DNA of 64,000 nt from Heloderma charlesbogerti (GCA_026122225.1 JANEZZ010000739.1:2418001-2482000); one strand, 5' to 3'; shown: positions 1 through 11,554, numbered from the stretch's first letter. A program made the numbers and translations. Notes: generated from the sequence alone by a model not told the origin.

Positions 1-1529
1 TTCTTCACCCTTCCGCATCTCCATTAAAACCATGTTCACCATTTTGCGCACAATTCCAGGAAGAAAGGGAACATTTGAATTGCCTGCTCCCTCCCCTTGC
101 CAGGTGGATGCCTGAGTTGTGTCTAAGGAAATTAATCTGGGCAACAGCAATGCTGGGTACTTCAGCCACTCTCTCTATGTACAAGGAAGTGTTTGTCTGT
201 ATGTCCTCGGCGGACTTGAAAAGGGTAATGTGATTGTTATGGTGCTTCCAGGATTTGTTGCACCTCCATATGGGATGGCTTTAGGTATTGTGAAAATTTC
301 ATCCCCCATCTTGAAATGCAAGGGCGGCCAATCAAAAACTTTCAGGATTTACTGCTTCAATGTAACTGTTTGTTTGTATATCCTCCAAGACGGTGAAACC
401 TAGACACCTGAAACTTGCCATGCAGAGCCAGGGTTATTTGACAGTGTACACCTAATGGTTATTTGTTTCTTAAAACACATTACTTACAATTAATTTGAAT
501 GTGTCTGTGAGGCTGCAGCCAGCTGTACCGTATTCAGGCAGTACATGGCAGACTTTCTTAACCAGGACATACTTCCGCAGTTCAGACAGTTTGAAGCTAG
601 GAGGAAGTAGTCTGAGAGAAAGACTTACATGGCTGCCCCTTGCCTCTTCTGCTGGGCAGCCCCCTCCCCAGGAATGAAGTGGACAGACCCCTCCTTCAAG
701 GGGCTATGGGGGTCACCATAGCAGGGGTTGTGCCTAGGGGCCAGGGCAGGCATAATGTGTCCAACTCTGCCAGCTGTGTAACTTTGCTTGAAGGCTTCGC
801 TGCATCAAACTACATCCAGAACAATAGTCACATGATAAAGAATTATATCTGATTGTTCTAATAGCCCAACCTAACTTTTGTGATCGCGCTAACTGCTATC
901 CCTGTCAGCTCCTGCTTCTAACTCAACTAATTCTGTCTCTCTTCTAGATACACCAGTTTAACTGCCCATTAACAGCCCATTAATAGCCTCAAGTAGAAAC
1001 GCTCAAAGTTTCTTTCAGTTGATGTTCAGGCACAAGATGGAGGCGAATGTGTGGGGCATATGAGAAGGCAGGGCATTTTTTCAAATGTTGAATGTTTAAT
1101 CTGAGTTTTAAGAGTTGGTGTCAGTTGTCAGGCTCCCTCTCGAGGGATAAATTTATCTCTAATGGAGAATTCCAGGTTGGATACCGGATACAACTTGTCT
1201 CTACTACACATGCTTGTAAATGTGTGGTCATTTTACATGTTAGGAAGATTTATTATGGACATATGGTAGGACAATTATGTTTTTCTAGTATATAATTATT
1301 TACTCTATTTTATTCTAATTGTGATTTCCTTTTCCTCCAAGAACCACTGTTTTCCCCATGTTTCTCCTCACAGTAATCCTGTGAGGCAGGTTAGGCTGAG
1401 AGGCAGTGACTGGGCCAGATCATCTGGTGAGAAATGGGAGGCATTTGCTGGTCCTCCTCAGGCAGCAAAATGTCCTGGACCAGCACTGGCTGTGTATGTA
1501 CCTGTTAGTAAGTTAGTAAATCTGTGTCT

Positions 1530-1537
<8 letters not shown>
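1..1537. other. No recognisable gene or repeat
   Basis: I see no coding exon, RNA gene or repeat family that I can name here. The open frames are short (94 codons at most) and have no recognisable motif. It is downstream of the 3' end of V2R-1 and probably old, decayed intergenic sequence. Confidence 0.4.

Positions 1538-1593
<56 letters not shown>
1538..1593. repeat. (TG)n(AG)n microsatellite
   Basis: A run of alternating TG passes directly into alternating GA. It lies about 360 bp 5' of the 5S-like segment at 1951. Confidence 0.95.
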
Positions 1594-1595
<2 letters not shown>

Positions 1596-1950
1596 CTATG
1601 TGTGTTTAAATGTTCTGTGGCTGTGCCATATACCTGTAAAAGGGGAAGCTTGTGTTGAGTTCTCTCCCATGTAAGAGATGTGCCCTAACCCCGGCGCCAG
1701 CTTGTCTGGCAAAAGGGGGGGGGATGTTGTGGGCGGGTGGGGTGAGAAGAGGTGGCTGCTGCCTATTGGGTGCCCCCCATGGCACCACCAAGCAGGGGAG
1801 GAGTCAGCAGAGCCCTCGTAACCTCTGCGCCCCCTCCAAACCAGCTCTCTCGCTCTCGCGGCTTGAGAGACTGACCGGGAAACGACGACCGACTCCTGAC
1901 TGTCATCAGAGCCGTCTTGTCGCTCCCGCCGAGATGGCACGGGCACTCGC

Positions 1951-2010
1951 TTTGGCGGCACACATGCCCCCTGAATGCGCCTGATCTCGTCTGATCTCGG
2001 AAGCTAAGCC
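1951..2010 (+). repeat. 5S rRNA-derived segment (retroposon head)
   Basis: The segment contains TGATCTCGTCTGATCTCGG followed by AAGCTAAGC, which is the internal region of vertebrate 5S rRNA including the start of the pol III internal promoter. The 5S similarity begins near 1951 and stops abruptly near 2010, so this is not a complete 5S gene. 5S-derived SINE heads are known in squamates (5S-Sauria SINEs). A matching SINE-like tail lies 1.2 kb downstream. Confidence 0.75.
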
Positions 2011-2031
2011 TTTGCCTCTCGGCTCATCAGG

Positions 2032-3140
2032 ATGCAATTTCCCCCCCCGCCAGCGGCCACTCGCTTGAGCGGCACGCGTGCCGCGTGGGGCACACCTTGC
2101 CTCCGGCTCGCCAGGAGGCTCAGTCCTCTTCCCGTGCTGCCGGGTGGGCCGGCCCTCGACTCCTCGTTGTTGGGAGGGCAACCCTCTCCCTGGCGCTTGC
2201 CGCGCCTCGGGGGGCGCCGACCCTCACGGCTGCGGCGTGTGCGCCCCTCGCCTCTGCCTTGCCGGAGGGCGCGGCCCCGCGCTGGGTTTTGCCGTGGCTC
2301 AGGGGGCGTTGGCGCTTGCTGCTGCGTGCACCAGTCCCTTTCCTCCAGCTCCCCGGGAGGCATGGCCCTCTTGCCACGCCACTGGGTGCGCCAGCCCTCC
2401 TTCAGCAGCGCGCGTCCTCCTCACCTCCTGGTGTTGGGGGGGGATGGCCCTCTCACTGGCGCTTGCCGCGCCTCGCGGGGTGCCGACGTTCACTCCTGCG
2501 TGCGCACGCCCCTTACCTCCGGCTCACCGGGAGGCGCGGCCCTCTTGCTGCGCTGCCGGGTGTGCCGGCCCTCCCTCGGCGGCGCGCATGCTTCTCGCTT
2601 CCTGGTGGTTGGGGGGGGGCGGCCCTCTCCCCGGCGCTTTCCGCGCCTCATGGGGCGCCGACTCTTGCGGCTGTGGCGCGCGCGCCCTCCGGCTCGCCGG
2701 GAGGCACGGCCCAGTGCTGGGTTTGGCCGCGGCTCCGGGGGCGTCAGCGCCCGCTCCTGCGGGCACCTGCCCCTCGCCTCTGGCTCGCCGGAGGTGCGGC
2801 CCTTTTGTCGCGCTGTCGGGTGTGCCAGCCCTCCCTCGGCGGCCTGCATGCCCCTCGCCTCTTGCTGGTTGGCCTCTCAACGCCCCCCCCAAAAAACCTT
2901 GCTGTGCCTCGTGGGGCGCCGACACTCGCGGCTGCGGCGTGCACACCCTCCGGCTCACTGGGAGGCGCAGCCACTCGGTCTGGTTGTGACTCCGCTCGTT
3001 GCTGTGGTGCACTCGCTTCCTGTTCGCTGGGAGGCACAGCCCTCTTGCTGCGCTGCCGGGTGCGCCGGCCCTCCTTCGGCGGCGCATGCGCCCCTCGCCT
3101 CCCTGCCTGCTGGTTGCCTCGGTGCATGGCCCCTGTTCCT
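2032..3140. repeat. GC-rich degenerate tandem repeat (VNTR-like)
   Basis: A block of the type CTGCCGGGTGNGCCGGCCCTCC recurs near 2122, 2369, 2540, 2800 and 3040, so units are roughly 170-260 bp and diverged. A second block, GGGAGGC with GCGGCCC, alternates with it. The stretch is very GC and CpG rich. It gives long open frames in several frames on both strands (up to about 394 codons), as expected of stop-poor GC-rich repeats rather than a gene. It sits between the 5S-like head and the SINE-like tail. Confidence 0.75.
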
Positions 3141-3184
3141 TTCTGCAGATGTTTTTGCTGCTGTAGAGACATCAGCATTGGAGA

Positions 3185-3385
3185 CCCAAGTCACGTAGTT
3201 GTGAGTGCATTGGTCTGGGGGCCGGGTTATCCCGGTTCTAGTCCCCACTCAGCCATGGAAGCTCATTGAGTGACTTTGGCCGGTCACGGACTCTTAGCCC
3301 GACCTACCTCACAGGGTCGTTGTTGTGAAATTGTAGAGGAGGATAATATAAATGCAATAAATAATAAGAAATAAGAAATATAGAT
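3185..3385 (+). repeat. Sauria-type SINE body and AT-rich tail
   Basis: The segment GAGTGACTTTGGCCGGTCAC followed by CCGACCTACCTCACAGGGTC resembles the conserved body of squamate Sauria-like SINEs. It runs into a tail of AATAAATAATAAGAAATA units. It begins where the GC-rich tandem repeat ends, so it appears to be the 3' part of one composite retroposon. Confidence 0.65.
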
Positions 3386-3405
3386 AATGCAATACCTTTT
3401 CCAGA

Positions 3406-4338
3406 TAGGGGTGGACGAAAGTCCCTTACCTGTCCTCGAAGGACTTTCGCGGTGGGGGGGTGGCGCTTCGCTGCTCCCCCCACGAAGTTCAGGCTGGGGG
3501 GGCAAGGCTTCCCGCCTCGGCCCGGCAGAAATTCAGGCCGGGGAGGAGGCTTCCCGCCTCGCCCGGCCGCGAACGCGAAAGTTAAAAAAAAAACAAAAAA
3601 ACGCCCCCGATAGGCTATGTGACGATTCATGTAGCCTGTCACGGCTAGATCTGCAAAGTCAGCCGTGATAGGCTACGTCAATCGTCACGTAGCCTATCAC
3701 GGGTGACTTAAAAAAAAAAAAACGCGTACGCTAATGGCGGCCCCCATAGGGAGCCGCCATTCGCGTTCCTTATTTAGTTGCTGTAGTCTACGTAAATGTT
3801 TACGTAGACTACGGCGAAAATAAGGGCAATGCAAATAGCGTTGCCCTTATTTTCGCCGTAGTCTACGTAAACATTTATGTAGACTACAGTGACCAAATAA
3901 GGAACGGGAATGGCGGCTCCCTATGGGGGCTGCCATTATCCGTACGTGCTTTTTTTTTTTTTTTTAAGTCACCCGTGATAGGCTACGTGACGATTGATGT
4001 AGCCTATCACGGCTGACTTTGCAAATCTAGCCGTGATAGGCTATGTGAATCGTCATGTAGCCTATCAGGGGGCTTTTTTTTTTTCTTTGATTGCAATGGT
4101 GGCGGCGGCGGCAGCCGGTCGAAAGACCGGCTGCCGCTCCCGCCCCGCTCCAACACCCGCCGAACCGCCGGCCGGACCCGCCACCGGGAGGGACATTCGG
4201 TGAAGGTAAGTCCCGTCCCGGGGGGTGTGTGGGGGGCAGGGGGGTTCGGAGGATTTCTCCCTGAAACTTGTTCGGGGGGCCGAACACGTTGGCGCTCGGC
4301 CCCCCGAAGTTTCGGGGAGAAATTCTCCGCCAACCCTA
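3406..4338 (+). mobile_element. Palindromic hAT-like MITE, copy A
   Basis: The 933-bp element begins TAGGGGTGGACGAAAG and ends CGCCAACCCTA. It is flanked by perfect 8-bp duplications TTTCCAGA (3398-3405 and 4339-4346). The core (about 3600-4080) is one giant inverted repeat centred near 3834 on GGGCAATGC/GCGTTGCCC, and each arm contains smaller palindromes of the GATAGGCTACGT type. Outward splice donors are present at both ends: CAG|GTAAGG on the minus strand near 3430, and AAG|GTAAGT on the plus strand near 4206. Orientation is given by the end bearing the GGACGAAAG or GTACGAAAG motif. Confidence 0.9.
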
Positions 4339-4734
4339 TTTCCAGAGAGCAACGCACTCAGCGCATATCTTCTCTCCCCCCCCCCATTCATATCTGGCAG
4401 TCCTATTAGCCGATCCTCCTTGGCGTTGCCCTACCTGGAGCGGCGGGCAGTGTCCTGCCTGTGCTTGCCAGGCATTCAGCCCACTCATACCCTCGGCCTG
4501 CCTCCGCCCTACAGTAAGGGGCTATAGGTGCTGCCTCGGTTGATCTGGGGTCCTGCTGGTAGCCTTCTCTAGGATATCCTCTCCTGTGGGTTTATGCCCC
4601 TGCCTGTGTTTGTGCTTACAGGAATTGGCTGCGTAGTGGTTGGACTATTGCACTGTGACCTAGGTCCTTGCTACCTTGTAGGCCTCTAGCAGCCTGATAC
4701 CAAGCACCGACTCTGAAGTCCACCTTCTTACATC

Positions 4735-4990
4735 ATGCCCCCGAAGAAGGGCTATGGTGGAAGGAGGGGGAAGGGTAGGGCCCCACGCCCCCCCTCCAAG
4801 AGACCTCAGCCTGGGCCCAACACCAGGTCTGAGGCAGAGGCGGGCCCAGTTCTGGCCTTAATCCTTGCTCGCCTGGAGGCTGCTGAGCATTCCTCAGGAA
4901 TCCCTCCCCCTCTCCTGGCCAGGCCTAAGAAAACCACGGCGGTCCAATCCGAAAGGATGCGACAGCAGACCCAATGCTGCTATTTTCTAT
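4735..4990 (+). pseudogene. Gag-like N-terminal fragment of the YR retrotransposon
   Basis: An ATG opens a frame rich in Pro, Lys, Arg and Gly (MPPKKGYGGRRGKG...) that precedes the RT-like remnant, as expected for a nucleic-acid-binding gag start. It drifts out of frame after about 85 codons. I do not recognise a specific domain, so this assignment rests on position and composition. Confidence 0.3.
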
Positions 4991-6789
4991 TTCAGCACGT
5001 CTGGATGCCGTTGCAGCTTCCACCTCCTCTTCACCGGCTTTTCTCAAGAGCCCACTGCCCCCAGAGGGGCTCTTTCCTCCTGCGACTTCCCCATCCCCCG
5101 TCACCCAAGCGACGCCACCCACTTTGCCGTTTGGGGATCAGAACATGGCCACAGTGGGTTCAGTGCATCTGGATGCCATAGAAGCATCACCCAGCCACCT
5201 TGTCTGCAGCGCATCTGGGCGCCACTGCAGCATCCACCTCTTCTTCGCAGGCTCACCTTGGCAGCACACCACCGCTGGAGGAAGCCCGCCCACCTGAGGC
5301 AGCTCCGCCAGCAGCAACGCAAGTAGCATCATTCCCCTGGTCCGTTGGGGATCAAGGCGCTGCGGCCCCCGATCCATCACATCTGTACACCATTGAGGCT
5401 ACGCCCTGTCTTCACAGGGTCTCCCAGGCGGCACACCACCATTGGAGATGGTTCACACTCCTGGGACATCCTGTTAGCAGCACCGTAAGCAGTATCATCC
5501 CCCCTACCTATAAGGGACCCTGGCACGGCTGCCCTGGGTATGGGTGAGACAACCACACACCCTATATACGACTCCCGGGCCACATGCGGCTCCATCAGTC
5601 ATATTTCCAATAGCACTTCACTCCCTTTCTCTAGTGTCTGGCTGAGTCTTGCAGGGTTAACTTAGGATCTCTTGTCCCTACCCCCAGATGCCCACATACG
5701 TGGCAATGGTAGGTCCCTTCGCTAATCCCGTGAGAGGAGCAATTCCCCTCCAGGCTGCTTCTTCTGCAGTTGGCCTTCAACTTGGGACTGGCACAGCTGC
5801 CTTATGTCAAGGCCATCCATGGAAGGGCTGCCACTAACCTTCTATGTGCTGGGACCTGAGAGACCAGGGCCTTAGGGCTATTAGTTATGTCTCCTTCCCT
5901 GCCGGATTGCGGCAATAGGTCTGACAGTGGCCTCCACCTATTGCGGGCCCAGTGTTTTGGCACTGCATGCTGAGCTGTGAGTACAGCCCCATGGTCACGT
6001 GCTCCCAAACCATTGCCATTTTCCATCACATGTGCTCCCTTGGTAGCAGATAGCACCCATCCACCTCCTGTCCAATAGCCCGGGGGTAGCAGGGTCTCCC
6101 CCAGGGGGGGCCAAGTCTGTGGGAAGCCTGTAGCAGGTTACTGCCCCTCCCAATGGGCCCAGCCTGGTCAGAAGGGTGCCGCTCCTTCAGTTTTTAAAAT
6201 GCTATCTCCCATGACATCCCTTTGGGAGTCCAGGCTAAGCCATAGCCTCTCTTTCCCGTAGGCCAGCCCATTCATGACGAGACCCCCTGGGTATCTGGGC
6301 CCTGTATGAAACACTTCTTCTGAAGATATGGTTGTTTCGGTCTGGTAGACCGACCCCTGGTCCCTGCTGAGTATGTTGCTACATGGAGTCCAGCAGCGGG
6401 GGCAGTGTTCTTACTTAATCAAAGCATTTGTCCCCTTCCCTCTTGACCTCAGTGTCACTTTCGCCCACAGGACAGTGGGCCTGTATGCTGCATTACATTC
6501 TGGGGAATCAAGTTTGATACCCTTGGGCAATGTTCTGTCCCATGCCCCCAGACAAATCTCTGGCTTTCAGGCTGACTCCAGGTGGTTTTACATCTCCCTG
6601 GGGTCTCCCTTGGGGGCCCTTGTATGAAGTTGTAGGGCAATTTTTTCAATCTCCCCGGTAGGGTAGTGGACCCTGGCCATGCCTTCCTGGGCCCGCTCTG
6701 TTCAACAATGCAGGGACTGTAGCGGCCGCACCATCGGACCAAGGTCACTCATGCTGTGCGTCTAGATATGTGGTTGCGGCTTCAACGTT

Positions 6790-7260
6790 GCGGGATTTTA
6801 ATGGCATCTCCTCCCGGTGGTGCGAGCTGCTCCTCAATGCCAACCCACAGATCTTACCGGGTGCCACTGGTACCCTGAGTTTTAGAATCGCACGGCTGGT
6901 TTGGATGGTGCCCCGGGCAGCAGCCTGAGAGTTGGAGTTGGGCCACCACCAGAATTTGTCAGGACCAGCCTTCTAGAGTTCTTCCCCATTCACCTTGCCA
7001 TACACATTGGGGCTGGCCTCATAGCTAACCCTTTTTGTACATCACCATGGCCACTGTGCGAGTTACTGAGTCCCTATCCTACAGAAATCGGGGATCAGGT
7101 CATTGGGCAGATCATCCATGCCCCAGTGTCTGGGTGTCTACATCTGGTTACGGGCCCACCATGTGCTGGGTTTTGGCACACCCAGTTGCCAATGCTTTGT
7201 CATGGAATCAGATTGACAGGCTCTGGGCCTTACCCTCGTGGATCTGTCTGTTACTAGGTA
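6790..7260 (+). pseudogene. RT/RNase H remnant of Ngaro/DIRS-like element
   Basis: Frames here contain LLEFFPIHLAIHIGAG, resembling the (E)LFPIVVALxxWG block after the RNase H start of DIRS/Ngaro elements. Further on, HPVANALSWNQIDRLWALP resembles the GVxNxIADALSRxQxxRFRxLAP block at the RNase H end. Frameshifts separate the two blocks, so no functional protein can be made. The match is from memory of family motifs, not from an alignment. Confidence 0.5.
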
Positions 7261-7879
7261 CCATGCTTGCAAGACTACATGGGACCGGTGTACCAAAGAT
7301 GAACATGTTATCCTAAATTACATAGCTCTACGAACTGGTGCCACCATGGCGGGTATGCGGTCCTGCACCTTAGGAGCAAACGTCAGTCAGGACTCATGGC
7401 CCTTCCCTATAGAGCCTTGCTGCAATTCTGCATCTCTTTGAGGAATAAGGGGGATATCTGCTAGAGCCAGGAGGGGTGAGCTGACCGTTTTTAGTCTGGG
7501 CCACAACAAGGAGAGTTACTGACACCAAATTAACTTCCAGTGCCAGGCGTCCACTGTGAGGTGGTGGCACAGCTGCCTCCACCTTTTAGCAGATTCTGGG
7601 CACCCTCTCTCCAGATTCCCTTCTTGGGTTCCGAGATAATGGCCCTCCATTTGCCCCTCCCTGTATGGCTTTTCACTGTCAAACGCTGCAGCCTTAAGGG
7701 CTCTCTTCGGGGCCCTTGGGATTTTCAGGGTTGTTTTGGGTTCCTTATCTGGCTTGTCCAGAAGGGCCTTCAGATACTACGATGTACAGGTCTTTCCCAC
7801 TGTACTCCACCTACCCATTCAGAGGTTAAGGCCCGTTAGGGTCATCACAGGTTTTACTGGGATACTGCATCTGGGAGGG

Positions 7880-8100
7880 ACCCTTGTCTTGTCAGTATGA
7901 CAGTTCACTATTAACAAAATTTCAGTTGGGCCACTACCACATCAGCTCTAGCTCGCTAGGCCAAGTAATTTTTGATAGGAACCCTCTTTTGGTATTGAGC
8001 GGTCCCCAAGGCAGCCACTTCAGGTGTCTCTCACAGGCAAGTTATGGCGGTGGAATGACGGCATTTCGAAGCATTCCAGCAGGGCCCTCACAATTTGACC
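7880..8100 (+). pseudogene. Tyrosine recombinase remnant
   Basis: DSSLLTKFQLGHYHISSS resembles the DG(S/T)PLTKFQF block of Ngaro/DIRS integrases. Downstream traces (FGIERS...RWNDGIS) resemble the region carrying the HSFRIGAAT and IGRW motifs. The catalytic Arg/His context and the terminal Tyr are not preserved in one frame. The element would have used this enzyme to integrate a circular DNA intermediate. Confidence 0.4.
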
Positions 8101-8159
8101 GCCTTCTTTCTGTTGCAATGTCCCTTTGCTTGCCCTAACGTTTTTCTTCCCCAGACTGC

Positions 8160-8740
8160 CAGACTCGACGTACGCCGGTACGGGTGCTCTTATGCAGGCA
8201 CGGTACAGTGCTTTGGGCTGCACGTATGGTTCTATGCCAGACTTCAGATCTTAGTTTCCGCTACCCAACACGCTATGATCCAGTGGCTTAGCAGATGGAA
8301 CATGCAGTGGGAGTCTCCACCCTGTTCCACCAAGGTTTGGTCAGTCTTCCTCTGCAGGTACAGGTGCTGCACGATGGAGGGAACGACTTGGGCTGTAAGC
8401 CAGGCAAGGACCTGATCGAACGGGCCTTGATGAATGTGCAGGTGGTCCGGCATACCTGGCCGGAAGTAGCCATTATGATTCTCACTGCTCCCTGGATCAA
8501 CTGGAAGACTCGGAACGACGTTGCCGTTGTCAGGGCGCGTCAGAAAGTGAACGGAGAAATGGCTTATGGCCTATGTGATGGATGCACCACCCACAGGAAA
8601 TTCTTGGACAAGGAGGGAGTGTTACAGGCAGGACGATGTCCACCTGTCTAATGTAGGGAATAGCATATTTCTGTCGGATCTGCAAAGGGGCCTGCGGAAG
8701 TTCTTCTGCGCAGGTGGGGGGAGTTCACAAGCTCTAGGCT
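8160..8740 (+). pseudogene. SGNH-hydrolase-like domain remnant
   Basis: The frame from 8295 to 8651 carries LPLQVQVLHDGGNDLG, matching the VLHLGGNDL block of SGNH-like domains found in some vertebrate Ngaro elements. It then continues through RARQKVNGEMA, like RARxKVNREMA. After a stop, a further trace (NSIFLSDLQRGLRKFF) fits the family's C-terminal block. The HLS-type His block is lost between them. This is the best-preserved coding part of the retrotransposon. Confidence 0.55.
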
Positions 8741-9110
8741 TGTGACTCCTGTGGCGGCTAGGACGGGCAAAAGCAGAAAGGGATTAGGGATGGTGTGCAT
8801 GCAGAGGCACTTTATGGTGACAGGTGACGCCTGAGGCCCCCCGAACGGGTTGTGTGGCTCGGCGGGGGGATAAGGGTTGCCTGGGAGACCAACCCTCCTC
8901 ACTCACCCAGGTGTTGTGCGGCACCGGGTTGGGGGTGACACCGGAAGGTCGACCTCCCCCAGAAGAGGCAGACCGGAGGGGCGGCAAGATCGACGCCACC
9001 CCTCAGGCTGGGTGTGCTTTCGCCCGAGAAGTGCCAGCTAGTCGCTGGCACAGTCAGATGCCCATCCTAGGTTCCCCTTTGCAGATATTTCAATAAATGT
9101 GGCCCAATTT

Positions 9111-9874
9111 TCAACCCAAGCCTTGTTGTCTGACTCTTCTTTGACCCATCTCCGCTCGCAAATTACTCTTTTGCTTCCAAGAATGCATAGAAGAGAGACA
9201 TATTTTCCCCTTTTTTATTTTATGTCATTGTCTCTGTGTGTGTATGTACAAGTGTTGTGTGTGGGTTCAGTCCTGGGGACAGAGTAGAGGGTCGCTAGAG
9301 ACAGCTAGCCCCTGTGTCCATCATGACCTTAATCTGGCCATCGCTGTGTGGCTCTGAGGATATCATCATAGGATATCATCCTTAGCAATGGCGAGTTCAT
9401 GATTTTGTGTAGTTGTGTGACTTCTTCGCCCTCCCAACACACACACGCACATTTCACTGTGATTTATGATCTTAAAGTGACTTGATTCTCTGCAGAATGG
9501 GAGTTGTTCCTGGAACAGGTCCAAAGAAGTGCTTTTGTGTGGCTGTGTGATTTCCCCACCCCTTTCTTGCATGTTCAAGTACATCTATTTCCCCTTTTTG
9601 AGGTATGGGATCAACCGTTAGTGATTCACAGACTGCTCTGCCCCTCGTGACCCATCCTCCACCCCACCTGTCAGATTGTCCTCCAGCCTCCATTGTGCTT
9701 TCCCCAAAGAAGTTGCCATGAATTCAGTGGTTCTTATGTGGCTTTGTCAGGATGCCCAATGATGTGGAAGTATGAATATTTTTATGGTGGCATCATTGTT
9801 CCCATTTATTAGGCGCAAACTACTTTGTTTACAAAATCCCAAATTTACAAACTGAAAACTGACACCCATTCAAC
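9111..9874. other. Unassigned sequence
   Basis: Nothing recognisable apart from short TG/CA-rich patches around 9230-9260 and 9437-9450. No exon-like or transposon-end signals were found. Confidence 0.4.
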
Positions 9875-10321
9875 TGGTTCATATGTAATGGCAATTCATG
9901 GGTTGTTTAACCCATGAGTTGCCATAGCCACATGAGAGAGACCAAGCGTGCTGCTTCCACATGCTCACAGCTTCTGCTTTGCATCCAGTTCTACAGAAAA
10001 CCCAGGAATGCCCCATTCCTGGTTGTTTGACATGACATCCATATCTGTAACCCTGGGGTGTTGAGGGACAAACACCCTAGGGTTTTAATCCAAGAATGAA
10101 TTATGTGTAAAACTCTGGTTTGTTTGCCCTACAACAACCTGGAGCTCTGGGTAGAGAAGCTGCATCAAACAACTAAGGGATGAGGCATTCCATTTTTTTT
10201 AAGAAGCTGGATATAAAGGAGAAGTGGCAAGTGTATAGAAAACACAACACCCTCTTGCTCTGGTATGGCCCTGATTGACTATGGGTTGTTCAAACCACAG
10301 TTGGCCATTATGTGCAAACCA
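9875..10321. mobile_element. Probable hAT-like MITE with ~40-bp terminal inverted repeats
   Basis: The left end TGGTTCATATGTAATGGCAA is a diverged inverted copy of the right end, which ends TGTGCAAACCA. The inverted similarity extends about 40 bp to the GGGTTGTTTAACCC / GGGTTGTTCAAACC blocks. Two further internal hairpins are visible: GGCAATTCATGGGTT...AACCCATGAGTTGCC near 9890-9925, and AGGAATGCCCCATTCCT near 10002. I could not find a clean target-site duplication, so the boundaries are approximate. Confidence 0.45.
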
Positions 10322-10652
10322 AGCCTTTGCCTCCAATCAATGTCAAATACAGATAGATTCTGAATTTAGTCAGAGTATGTATACCTGACTCCTTGTGCAG
10401 TATAAAGGCCAAAGGTACAACAGGTCTGTAGTCACCAGCAATGTCCTCAAGCTGATCATTGCTAGGAAGGAATTCTGATGCACTCAGAAGGAAAAACATG
10501 CAACTAATTTGCATAGATCAGATCCCACATTTTTCAATATAATAGGCGGCCCTGTTCAGGGGTGAAGTAGGACCACTATTTGTTATTCATAAGCAATTCA
10601 GAACAGATATTCACACATTTTGGAAAAAGGAAACAATTTCTGGTATTCCTTG
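10322..10652. other. 3' flank of V2R-1, paralogous to 49201-49450
   Basis: Patches such as TGAATTTAGTCAGAGTATG and CAATATAATAGGC match GGATTTAGTCAGTGCATG and CAATACAATAGGC in the 3' flank of V2R-2. It probably holds the 3' UTR of V2R-1, read leftwards. I could not identify a definite poly(A) signal. Confidence 0.5.
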
Positions 10653-11554
10653 TTAGTTTTTTGTCCTTGTTATTTGCTCCCTGATGTTCAGGTGGGGCCT
10701 GAACACCATGATGTAGCATTTAGGAAAAAAGATGCAAGCCAGTAAGCCAGCGCTGGAAGTTAGGATAGAGAAGATCTCGACGGCCACCAGGTATTTCCCT
10801 TTGGTACTCAGATAGGCTGGAACAAAGGAGAGCCAAACGCTGCAAAAGACCAACATGCTGAAAGTGATAAATTTGGCCTCATTGAAACTGTCTGGCAACT
10901 TCCTGGCTGGAAAAGCTACTGTGAAGCAGACAATGGCCAGAACACCCATGTAGCCCAGAACAGAGTAGAACATGGTGACTGAGCCTTCATTGCATTCTTC
11001 TAGAATTTCCCCAGTCAGTGAATGCTTGTCCATATCTGGGAATGGAGGAAATGTACTTAGCCAAATCAAGCAAATTCCTGTTTGAATAGTGGAGCAGGAA
11101 ATGACGATCAAATTGGCCACTCTTTTCCCTACCCATTTCCTCATCTTGGATCCTGGTTTGTTAGCCATGAATGCCAGAACCACAGTGATGGTTTTTGCCA
11201 AAAGAGCAGAAAGAGCAACTGAGAAGATGATGCCAAAAGCTGTTTGCCGGAGAAGGCAAGTTATCTTCTTTGGCTGTCCGATGAACAGCAAGGAGCAGAG
11301 GAAGCAGAAAAGGAGGGAGGTGAGCAGGATGTAGGTGAGGCTCCGGTTGTTGGCTTTGACTATGGGAGTGTCCTGGTGCTTCACAAAGTTTCCAAGTACC
11401 AAAGCTGTGATCACAGCAAGAGCAACAGCAGACAAAGACAATGAAATCCCCAAAGGTTCCTCATAGGAGAGATAGCTTATAACCTTGGGAATGCATTGAT
11501 CCTGTTCTAAGTTTGAATAGTGATCTTCTGAACATTCAATACAGGAATCCATAT
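10653..11554 (-). CDS. V2R-1 exon 6: seven-transmembrane domain
   Basis: This is the last exon of a vomeronasal type-2 receptor, a class C GPCR of vomeronasal sensory neurons that binds peptides or proteins and signals through G proteins. The acceptor is CCAG|ATATGG at 11555-11558. The split Asp codon (G from exon 5, AT here) is followed by 299 residues and a TAA stop. The seven hydrophobic helices start around residue 32 of the exon ([15 protein letters not shown]...). Family hallmarks are present: DMDSCIEC at the start, [64 protein letters not shown], and FFPKCYI near the end. No stop or frameshift occurs. It joins exons at 14845, 19940, 21701, 32749 and 36296 to give an 890-residue receptor. 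The nearest relatives should be squamate Vmn2r26-like receptors. I am confident in the family but not in the exact orthologue. Confidence 0.95.

Larger units (their letters stand above)
4339..9110 (+). mobile_element. Decayed tyrosine-recombinase retrotransposon (Ngaro/DIRS-like)
   Basis: Remnants occur on the plus strand in the order expected of Ngaro/DIRS-type elements: a basic gag-like start (4735-4990), an RT/RNase H remnant (about 6790-7260), a tyrosine recombinase remnant (about 7880-8100) and an SGNH-hydrolase-like domain (about 8160-8740). A poly(A) signal-like AATAAA lies near 9093. Many stops and frameshifts interrupt it. The outer boundaries are approximate because I could not find the split terminal repeats. 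MITE copy A is inserted at its left edge. The superfamily call rests on domain order and short motif matches read by eye. Confidence 0.6.

Noticed and set aside
1951..2010. Functional 5S rRNA gene
   Set aside because: Only about half of the 5S sequence is present, it diverges after AAGCTAAGC, and no pol III terminator follows at the proper distance.
2032..3269. Long open frames (up to about 394 codons) in several frames on both strands
   Set aside because: The region is GC-rich tandem repeat with few stop codons. Frames overlap on both strands and have no domain or codon pattern of a gene.
3600..4080. Repeated palindromes resembling a CRISPR array
   Set aside because: Repeats are not evenly spaced by unique spacers, lie between transposon ends with 8-bp duplications, and the genome is vertebrate.
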